41,936 nucleotides of DNA from a virus. A program made the translations under genes and the position numbers. Positions within the stretch are counted from its first letter, which is position 1, and each line of letters starts with the position of its first letter. Where the stretch lies: positions 1 to 41,936 of the IMG/VR virus record IMGVR_UViG_3300019776_000863, one strand, 5' to 3'. Shown here piece by piece: positions 37,001 through 41,936 of the stretch. Below the pieces are notes generated by a model. That model was given only the letters and a program-made list of their open reading frames with translations, did not search any database and was not told the origin of the DNA.

Positions 37001-38542
37001 GGCCGCGCCGCCGGCGACATTGGCCAGCCGCGCCTGCTCTGACAGGCCTAGCAGGTATTCGCCGACCGGCCCGCGCAGGCCGTCATAGCGTTCCTGCAGT
37101 TCCCGCAGCGCGCCGCCGATCAGCCGCGCTTCCTCGGCCGAGGCGCCCGGCAGGCCGGCCCGGAGCCCGGCCATCTGGTCCTGTACGTCCTGCCGTTCAC
37201 GGTAGCGCCCGCCGATCTGGCGAGCCCGTTCGAGCGCGAGCTCGGTGGCGCTGCGCTGCGAGGCGGCGGTGCTATCCGGGATCTGGAAGCCCAGCAGCTC
37301 GCGCACCTTGTTCGCCATGGTGGCAAGGCCGTCGATCAGCGCCGAGACCTTGGTCACCACCCAGGCCAGCGCATTGGCCAGCTTGTCGCCGACCCATTCG
37401 ACCAGTGGCTGAATCTGCTGCCAGAGCCGCGTAACCGACTGCGAGAGGCTATCGAAGGCCTCCTGCAACGGCGATTTGGCGACATGCTCGGCGGTCTGGC
37501 GATAGGCATCGAGCGTCAGCCGGGCGGCCTCTGACACCTTGCCCTGGTTTTCCAGCCGCTCGATCGAGCGGAGGAGCGATTCGTTCATGCCCCGCAGGCC
37601 GGCATCGGCCATTTCCTGCGCCGCCTTGGTCGGGCGGGACAGGGCTTCCGCCAGCTTGCTCGCGGCGCCGGCCGCATCGGTGCCCATGACGGTCGCCAGG
37701 CGGTCCGAGAGCTCGATCAGGGACCGCAGCTGCGAGGTGCTGCCGGCGAAATCACGGCTGCCGGCAATGACCGCGCCGGCCGCGCGCGCATCACCGGTCG
37801 AGAGGGAGGTGGTCGCCGCTGCCGCTCGGGCGGCATCGTTCACCGAGCGGGCCAGCGAATCGTAGTCGCCGCGCGTGGCCTGGAGCCGATTGGACAGGGC
37901 GGCCAGGGCGCGGTCCTGTTGCTCAGCAACAATAAGGGAACCAGCGATGGCTGCAGAAAATGCTCCAACTGCTATTCTTGCAGGTGTCAAAATTTGACCA
38001 AGCAAAGATATTGCTCTTCCAAATCCACCAACAGCATCAACTGCTTGAGGACCTTGTTGGATCAATGGAAGGAATATGCCTTGTCCACCTGCCATCTGAA
38101 CAGAAAAATCAATCAGCTGGGGGCTGAGAGCCTGGATTTCACGCCGCGTGAGGCCGACGCCTTCGGCGGCGGAGGCGCCAGCGTTGTTGAGGGCCCGCAG
38201 GCGGGTCTCGGCCCGCTCGGCATCCTCTCGCAGCTTGGTCAGGGCGCGGGCCGACTGCTCGGCGCTGATTTCACCCTTGGCCAGGTCGTCATTCAGCGCG
38301 CGTTCGGCATTGGCGAGGTCGCGCTTGGCCTTTTCGGCCCGGCGGGCGGCTTGCGTCACCTCATCGGCCGAGTTCACCCACTGGCGGCCGGAACGGGCCG
38401 AGCGAGTAACCTTCTCGTCGGTCTCGGCGACCTCCACGCCCAGTTTTTCGACGCTCTTCCGCGCGGCTTCGGCGCCAGCGGTGATCTGGTCGTCGAAACG
38501 GGCGCGGTAGACGGCCTCGGTGATCTGGCTGACGGTCGCCAT
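34082..38542 (-). CDS. Tail tape measure protein
   Basis: The protein has 1,486 residues, the longest in the window, which sets tail length. The N-terminal ~120 residues are coiled coil (RRAEKAKRDLANAERALNDD). A conserved tape measure segment follows (QMAGGQGIFLPLIQQGPQAV, then LTPARIAVGAFS), then long helical stretches, and a Gly/Ala-rich hydrophobic region (GAGAGALIGTAIGAIGGPVG) near residue ~1025-1070 that could insert in the membrane. A second coiled coil near the C-terminus reads QDRALAALSNRLQATRGDYD-like repeats earlier and EKAAADQRAQLLAQQAAAEK later. The part encoding residues ~143-209 has sharply different codon choice. Confidence 0.93.
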   Translation of the reverse strand: MATVSQITEAVYRARFDDQITAGAEAARKSVEKLGVEVAETDEKVTRSARSGRQWVNSADEVTQAARRAEKAKRDLANAERALNDDLAKGEISAEQSARALTKLREDAERAETRLRALNNAGASAAEGVGLTRREIQALSPQLIDFSVQMAGGQGIFLPLIQQGPQAVDAVGGFGRAISLLGQILTPARIAVGAFSAAIAGSLIVAEQQDRALAALSNRLQATRGDYDSLARSVNDAARAAAATTSLSTGDARAAGAVIAGSRDFAGSTSQLRSLIELSDRLATVMGTDAAGAASKLAEALSRPTKAAQEMADAGLRGMNESLLRSIERLENQGKVSEAARLTLDAYRQTAEHVAKSPLQEAFDSLSQSVTRLWQQIQPLVEWVGDKLANALAWVVTKVSALIDGLATMANKVRELLGFQIPDSTAASQRSATELALERARQIGGRYRERQDVQDQMAGLRAGLPGASAEEARLIGGALRELQERYDGLRGPVGEYLLGLSEQARLANVAGGAARDYAQAEMALEKVHASAAEQAEARRLVTQKLIGEAKQLHQQNQDDIEAQRRLAAAYDLGGDAVARATAEARARSDALKLVTRDDATYEGVVKQLTDRYLELAQATQAAASRAAERGQKEQLDLLRAEASLVSQGEQARTRELAMLRERQKIVAEAKGDEAALLTDTAARRIANAGAIADETAALQRQKSVMQELSSMAEQVFDRIGQAITQAFVEGKGAAVNFGNVAKGILSQVLAYVLRIAVVRPLGNWLTGSNQGTVADLFGGGSGATGTAAMTAAAAIAAPAAAEPAGNVSIDYSTMNLVDIPPGASAVQAQRLAAAAVRALDPADPDYYAKQTTINNAFISAIGGRPQPAVTETPIAPIPLPAITPQPAAGASPMGALTSVATLAGGMSSRFGLLGSAGEALGLGGIGSSITGTGGLLQSLGILSSGTAAPSIAGLSTEAAMASLPAMPTAASAGTGLFSLGTVGGALGGVGVGFGAGMLTSSLVGRSRGTVGPGGTIGAGAGALIGTAIGAIGGPVGMLIGGAIGGALGGAGGAMFGPTKKGMASRSGGDVGYGIGPNGQLIITGSGGNRWDAAGSIAAVQGQLDAINAGAAQRGLLLNTAGGVVGFGAASSNPSEINLAGISVSAPGGSAAIQQAVAGAAGRGPQAAFDAVDWVRSVFEKLTQTDRVSSFKKSIDDLNGTYDQAIAKARELGVSEADLVTQRDARLARLMDERNARLSSIDSNLAARQARAAGNDQGATLIAFDATAAEERRSLVQQFFDLGLEGTKDAADRLATLEQTLAAERLKIVKDFADQATAAEKAAADQRAQLLAQQAAAEKQRLQTARGLFEDLTIGGLGGLAPETRYFSGVSALNAARQAVLGDPNQENLSDFVRLSQSVLPVARDYLGTSERYASIVADVASTLRTVAPGSDPANLGALLESQANGTDRIETAILATGNANAMSLQAVVNELRKLTAQNEALLRRVV
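37915..38113 (-). other. Low-GC codon island inside the tape measure gene
   Basis: About 65 consecutive codons (residues ~143-209) end mostly in A or T (e.g. GGT GGA CAA GGC ATA), while codons on both sides end mostly in G or C. The reading frame is unbroken and the protein is a conserved, uninterrupted stretch. The borders are sharp. It looks like an in-frame replacement by recombination with a distant AT-richer relative. Confidence 0.7.
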
Positions 38543-38548
38543 GGCGTC

Positions 38549-39178
38549 CTACCGATTGGTGATGACGAGCGCCGGGTATTCGAGCCGGCGACCGGCACGC
38601 TTGCCGCTCTTGGCCCGTTCCATGCCCGAGAAGTTGACCGTGTAGAGCCGGCGTGCATCCACGGTCGGGAACCGCCGCCGCACGGCCTTGGCGGCGTCAT
38701 CGAAGATCCCCGGGGGGACGATGACCCGCAGGCGCCGGCCACCGATCAGCTGCACATCCAGCTTGCGGCTGTAGGGTTCCCGGTTGTAGACCATGACCTC
38801 GCTGGCATCGGGCGAGAGCCGTTGCGTGTCGAAGGAGCTGCGGGACACTGGCCGGCCGTCCACGGCGAACCAGAAGCCCCGCCGGTAGCGGCCGGACCGC
38901 TCCGGGGAGCGTTCCAGCAGGAAGGCCATGGCAAAGGCCGCGGCTTCCCCCAGCACGCCGAACCGGTAGACGATGACACCATCGGGGCGAACGGTGTTTT
39001 CGTCGGCACCCTTCTGGCCATCGACGAAGGTCTCGTAAGCCGGCGAGGCCCGGCCGCTGCTGACCAGATCGGCGACGCCAGCGCGCGCCACCCGCGCCAG
39101 CGCGGCCGAAATCTCCCGTGGGGCAAGGCCCCGATCGAGGAAGACTTCGGTGCTGCGTCTGAAGGCTGACCCGCTCAT
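38549..39178 (-). CDS. Tail completion / neck-like protein (tentative)
   Basis: The protein has 209 residues from ATG 39178, overlapping the stop of the frameshift product (ATGA). Features: MSGSAFRRSTEVFLDRGLAP, a helical region (REISAALARVARAGVADLV), a beta-rich centre (RRGFWFAVDGRPVSRSSF, VMVYNREPYSRKLDV) and LRVIVPPGIFDDAAKAVRRR. The pattern of N...PY...L followed by PP and a terminal helix recalls HK97 gp10-type tail proteins, but its place next to the tape measure gene is not typical. Function is not certain. Confidence 0.5.
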   Translation of the reverse strand: MSGSAFRRSTEVFLDRGLAPREISAALARVARAGVADLVSSGRASPAYETFVDGQKGADENTVRPDGVIVYRFGVLGEAAAFAMAFLLERSPERSGRYRRGFWFAVDGRPVSRSSFDTQRLSPDASEVMVYNREPYSRKLDVQLIGGRRLRVIVPPGIFDDAAKAVRRRFPTVDARRLYTVNFSGMERAKSGKRAGRRLEYPALVITNR

Positions 39179-39947
39179 GTCGCCTGCCGCTGCCTTTCGA
39201 GCCACCAGTCGATAAAGACCTCGTCCATTGCGGCCATACAGGCCGCCAGGAAATCGAGGTCATCCGGCGAGCGCCGGTGATGACGGCACCAGGCGAGCAT
39301 CGCGGTCCAGGGGATGCGGCCCGGGATGGATGGCGCCATACCGCCACCGATCCATCGCCGTTCGTGGTCGAGCTGCTGCCAGGCGCGCCACACCCAGCGC
39401 ACGGCCGGGTCAAGCTCCGGCGCGCTTTCGGCGGAGCTATGCGCTACCGCCGCGGCGTCCGGGTCCTCATCCGCGACCTGCGCTAGCCAGGCTGCCGTGT
39501 CGGCGCCGCCGGCGAGGCGATGCCGGAGGCAGCTGCGGAGTTTCCCACCGCGTCCTCGAGGTCCGCCTGACGCCGCTGCCCGACCTTGCCGGCGGCGGAG
39601 AAGCAGGCGACCACGAGCTCGGAGTAGTCCGGGTCGCGCAGCAGGGCATGGAACTGCTCCGCGGTGACCGGCTGGCCCTTGTCGTCTTCCAGGTTCCGCA
39701 CATCGAGGACGACATGCTGGATCAGGCAGTCGATATTGATCTGCCGGCGGAGGGCGCTAGGCAGCTTGCTCACATCGCCGCCGAGGCTGACCGCCGCGCG
39801 GCGCTGGCGGGCTGCCTGGGCATCGAAATAGGCATCCGTGAAGCCCCGCGTGCGGATCTCGAGGTCTTCGTATTCGTCACCGACCACGATCCACTCGCCT
39901 TCTTGGATGGCGCGGGAATCGGTGCGGAATTTCGAGAGCTTGGCCAT
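39175..39947 (-). CDS. Tail assembly chaperone, -1 frameshift product (G-T fusion)
   Basis: The zero frame from 39947 shifts by -1 at 39540-39546 and continues in an open frame to 39175, giving 257 residues: the first 136 residues of the chaperone plus 121 residues starting with LRSCLRHRLAGGADTAAWLA. The C-terminal part ends DDLDFLAACMAAMDEVFIDW and a basic tail. This matches the lambda gpG/gpGT pattern, where a minor frameshift product binds the tape measure and the tail tube. The T frame has no start of its own near the shift; a GTG at 39402 lacks a good ribosome binding site. Confidence 0.82.
39483..39947 (-). CDS. Tail assembly chaperone (gpG-like)
   Basis: The protein has 154 residues and terminates at 39483. 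Its N-terminus MAKLSKFRTDSRAIQEGEWI is followed by a beta-strand (EDLEIRTRGFTDAYFDAQAA) and helices ending in VACFSAAGKVGQRRQADLED. This is the shape of tail assembly chaperones, which bind the tape measure during tail building. The last ~20 residues after the slippery site are Ala/Pro/Ser-rich, as expected for the unshifted product. It follows a strong terminator. Confidence 0.85.
   Translation of the reverse strand: MAKLSKFRTDSRAIQEGEWIVVGDEYEDLEIRTRGFTDAYFDAQAARQRRAAVSLGGDVSKLPSALRRQINIDCLIQHVVLDVRNLEDDKGQPVTAEQFHALLRDPDYSELVVACFSAAGKVGQRRQADLEDAVGNSAAASGIASPAAPTRQPG
39540..39546 (-). promoter_or_regulatory. Programmed -1 ribosomal frameshift site GGGAAAC
   Basis: On the minus strand the zero-frame codons are GTG GGA AAC, giving the heptamer G-GGA-AAC of type X XXY YYZ (lambda uses GGGAAAG). 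It lies 57 nt before the zero-frame stop. The -1 frame is open past that stop to 39175. Position and heptamer are those of the tail chaperone shift. Confidence 0.88.
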
Positions 39948-39983
39948 GATGTTCCTCTGCGGGCAGGAGCGCGGGTCTGCGGG

Positions 39984-40020
39984 AAAAAGGGGAGAGGCCG
40001 ACCCGCATCAGCCCCTCCCC
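39984..40020 (-). terminator. Rho-independent terminator inside the late operon
   Basis: On the minus strand a 10-bp stem (40011-40020 with 39989-39998, one G-U pair) closes a 12-nt loop, followed directly by five T residues (39984-39988). It lies in the 174-bp gap between the tail tube and the chaperone gene, with further GC-rich hairpins upstream. Leaky termination or antitermination here would set the ratio of tail tube to downstream proteins. Confidence 0.78.
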
Positions 40021-40121
40021 CGGCGGCCACCGCCCGGCCTTGCGGCCAGGAGTGTTGCGCCCGGACTACCTGGCGCGGTGCCAGGAGCCCGGGCGGCATA
40101 AGCCGCGCGGCGAGTGCCGCG

Positions 40122-41603
40122 TCAGTTGAAGTATTCGAAGCGGTCGAAGATGATTTCCGCGTTCGTCACCGGGTCGATGGAAGTGACGAAGGACAGCGGC
40201 AGCGTGACATCCTGGTTCTTGCCCTGGGCGTTCGGATCGCCTCCGGTCAGGGTGACACGCGGGAGGCCGACGATCATCGCCTGATTATTGGCCTGTGCCC
40301 GGGCATTGATATTCGTGACCGTCTGCCCCAGCAGTTTCGTCAGCAGGGTATTATCGCTGAAGTAGGTTTCCAGCGTGCCGCTGACGGTGACTTCGCCGAC
40401 GCCGAGCTCATAGGCGCCGATCTTGCCGACGCCTTCGATCCGGCGGATGTTGTTCGCCAGCGTGAGGTTGAGCGAGCGGACCCAGTTGGCGGTGCTGATG
40501 GCGACGCCGTTTTCGGCGATGCGGCCGACCGAGGCATTCGCCGTCAGCTTCGCCGAGCTGGGCGCCGGGTTGTAGACCGCGCCGGAAATGGCCGAAGTGC
40601 CCTGGGCATAGTCGGTGCCCATGAAGCTGGCCGAGGCCAGGATCGCCTGACCGGTCTGGAACGAGAGGCCGAGTTGGTCGACCGCCATGCCGCGATACTG
40701 AATCCGGGTCGGGGTTGCCTGGGAGAGGAAGGTCTTCTCGATCGCCAGCGAGGTCCGGGTGGTGCCGTTGCGGATGGTGTCGCCGAAGAAAACCCGGATC
40801 GTCTGGCCGGCGCCGGCATCCGCCGCCCAGCCGGTGGGCAGGTTGTCGAGCGGGATGGCATTGGCGGTGATCGGGCCCGAGATGCGAGCCCACCCGTTAT
40901 TGGCGGCCGTCCCGGTGAAGCCGAAAGCCGCGGCGGAGGCGTCGCCGATCTTCAGCCACTGGCCGACCTGGAGGCCGAGGGTGGTGAAGTTCAGCGAGGT
41001 GGACGCCAGGCCGGTGGCGGTGGCGGTGATATCGCCCGCAATGCCCTGGAATCCGACGACCTTCATGCGCGCGGTCGACGGCGGCGAGGCTTCGACCGTA
41101 CCCCCGGCGATGGTGCAAGATGCGGCGACGGAGGCGCTGATCCGATAGATCGTATTGTTGTTCGCCTGGCCGAAACCGGTCAGACGGACGATCATGCCCG
41201 CCGCCAGCGAAGTGCCGGAAAACCCGTTCGGCAAAGCCGCGCTATCGGTGAACGCGATGCCGGTCGCCGTCACGCCGGTGATGGACCCGAAAGTGGGGTC
41301 GCTGTTGTCCCAGCACGGGCCGCGCGACCAGCTGGAGAAAAAGGCGGAGCGGAATACCTCGGAGTTGAAGGAGGCGTCCGGGATGAAGGCGAGCTCGAAG
41401 TTCTCGTTGCCGCCGATCATCAGGTTGATCAGCGACGGATCGGCACTCATCCGATCGGCGCGAATCTCGTTCGGGACGAAGAATTGCGGGGCGATCGACA
41501 GGCCTTCTGCCGTGATCCCGGCCGTCCGCAGCAGCGGATTGGCCGGCATGACGCCAAGGGTGGTCTCGCGGATACCCGCCACGCGAACGCGGTTGCTGTC
41601 CAT
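40122..41603 (-). CDS. Major tail tube protein
   Basis: The protein has 493 residues. Its N-terminal part begins RVAGIRETTLGVMPANPLLR and includes AFFSSWSRGPCWDN; the C-terminal domain carries FDRFEYFN at the end. It belongs to the Phage_tube_2-like family of long tail tube proteins. A large insert in the middle (about 105-290) reads as beta-rich, Gly/Thr/Ala-rich Ig-like domains that may decorate the tail surface. It lies between the tail terminator and the tail chaperone, as expected. It is longer than a minimal tail tube protein. Confidence 0.82.
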   Translation of the reverse strand: MDSNRVRVAGIRETTLGVMPANPLLRTAGITAEGLSIAPQFFVPNEIRADRMSADPSLINLMIGGNENFELAFIPDASFNSEVFRSAFFSSWSRGPCWDNSDPTFGSITGVTATGIAFTDSAALPNGFSGTSLAAGMIVRLTGFGQANNNTIYRISASVAASCTIAGGTVEASPPSTARMKVVGFQGIAGDITATATGLASTSLNFTTLGLQVGQWLKIGDASAAAFGFTGTAANNGWARISGPITANAIPLDNLPTGWAADAGAGQTIRVFFGDTIRNGTTRTSLAIEKTFLSQATPTRIQYRGMAVDQLGLSFQTGQAILASASFMGTDYAQGTSAISGAVYNPAPSSAKLTANASVGRIAENGVAISTANWVRSLNLTLANNIRRIEGVGKIGAYELGVGEVTVSGTLETYFSDNTLLTKLLGQTVTNINARAQANNQAMIVGLPRVTLTGGDPNAQGKNQDVTLPLSFVTSIDPVTNAEIIFDRFEYFN

Positions 41604-41654
41604 TGTTGATCCTCTCGGGCTGCTGCCCCTGGGCGGGGCGGATACCGGGCCTGG

Positions 41655-41936
41655 TCAGCCCCGGGTCCAGTCGGCGCGAAGCGAAATGCGCCAGTAGGTG
41701 CCGTCTTCGGTCCCGACATCGCCGAGGCCGATCGACATATTCCGAAAGCGGAGGTTGCCGGGCAGTTCCAGGCCGCGCAGCAGGGCGGCCAGAGCTTCGG
41801 CATAGGTGCGGGCCTGCATGCTGCCGGTGCCGGCCGGCACCATGACGTGCAGCAGCACCGCGCCGTCTTCCACCCATCGCTCGGTAACCGGAGAGCCGGA
41901 GCCGATGCTCATCTGCTCGAAGCTGTCGCCGTAGCA
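41655..41936 (-). CDS. Tail terminator, C-terminal part (cut by window edge)
   Basis: This is the continuation of the gene that starts at 228. It reads MSIGSGSPVTERWVEDGAVL inside the 99-bp overlap and ends DGTYWRISLRADWTRG. It stops 51 bp before the tail tube start. See the entry at 1-228 for function. Confidence 0.7.
   Translation of the reverse strand, partial: CYGDSFEQMSIGSGSPVTERWVEDGAVLLHVMVPAGTGSMQARTYAEALAALLRGLELPGNLRFRNMSIGLGDVGTEDGTYWRISLRADWTRG
41838..41936. repeat. Terminal direct repeat, right copy
   Basis: This is identical to 1-99. It marks the closing overlap of the circular contig. Confidence 0.95.

Noticed and set aside
34016-37042. 1,008-codon plus-strand open frame opposite the tape measure gene
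   Set aside because: It is a shadow of the tape measure gene's codon pattern, with no domain signature. The same holds for the frame at 39228-41609 opposite the tail tube gene.
1-41936. CRISPR array, tRNA genes, integrase, reverse transcriptase or diversity-generating retroelement
   Set aside because: I found no regular short spaced repeats, no cloverleaf candidates, no integrase or RT motifs and no template/variable repeat pair. The only dispersed repeats are those listed.

Overview
The window is a complete circular viral contig. The first 99 bases recur exactly as the last 99, so the molecule is about 41,837 bp with the cut inside a tail gene. It encodes an HK97-type head (small and large terminase, HK97-fold portal, ClpP-like protease, HK97 capsid), a long non-contractile tail (tail tube, frameshifted tail assembly chaperone, 1,486-residue tape measure) and a GH24 lysozyme. 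It is therefore a siphovirus-morphology tailed phage. No integrase, ParA or CI-type repressor is visible, so a lytic life style is likely. High GC and alanine-rich, GC-ending codons suggest a Gram-negative, probably alphaproteobacterial, host. That host call is inference, and the contig is probably metagenomic.

Layout on the circle. The minus strand carries two blocks. The late block runs (5'->3') HNH nuclease, TerS, TerL, portal, protease, capsid, four fibre- or repeat-type accessory genes, two head-tail connectors, tail terminator, tail tube, tail chaperone, tape measure, fibres/hub, holin-type genes and lysozyme. It covers 10.3 kb down to 1, then 41.9 kb down to 27 kb. A NusG-like factor (10349-10879) sits just upstream of it. 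The replication block (21.2 kb down to 11 kb) encodes two conserved phage proteins, an FAD enzyme, ThyX, an HAD phosphatase, a MazG/DUF6378-like protein, a DnaQ-like exonuclease, a DnaE-type polymerase, a TOPRIM-SF3 primase-helicase and a PD-(D/E)XK nuclease. Most of these genes are coupled by 1-4 nt overlaps or gaps. The plus strand carries 21.4-26.9 kb: small proteins, a putative cysteine peptidase, an SNF2-type helicase, a DUF932 protein and a small HTH protein. The divergent control region is at 21210-21403.

Points of most interest. (1) Nearly every plus-strand gene, and the first gene of the divergent minus operon, has a perfect or near-perfect hairpin ending 19-23 nt before its start codon. 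Several of these leaders also share an upstream T-rich TTGTTG box, and two have identical geometry. (2) A 148-bp element with long inverted arms is present twice, flanking the replication block. (3) A phage NusG paralogue coexists with an intrinsic terminator inside the late operon and cUUCGg hairpins next to the capsid gene. (4) A G-GGA-AAC slippery heptamer explains a -1 frameshifted tail chaperone. (5) Codon composition switches abruptly inside the portal, tape measure and fibre genes, indicating mosaicism finer than gene boundaries. (6) One small ORF is interrupted by an in-frame TGA, and a 20-residue repeat protein has nine registers.
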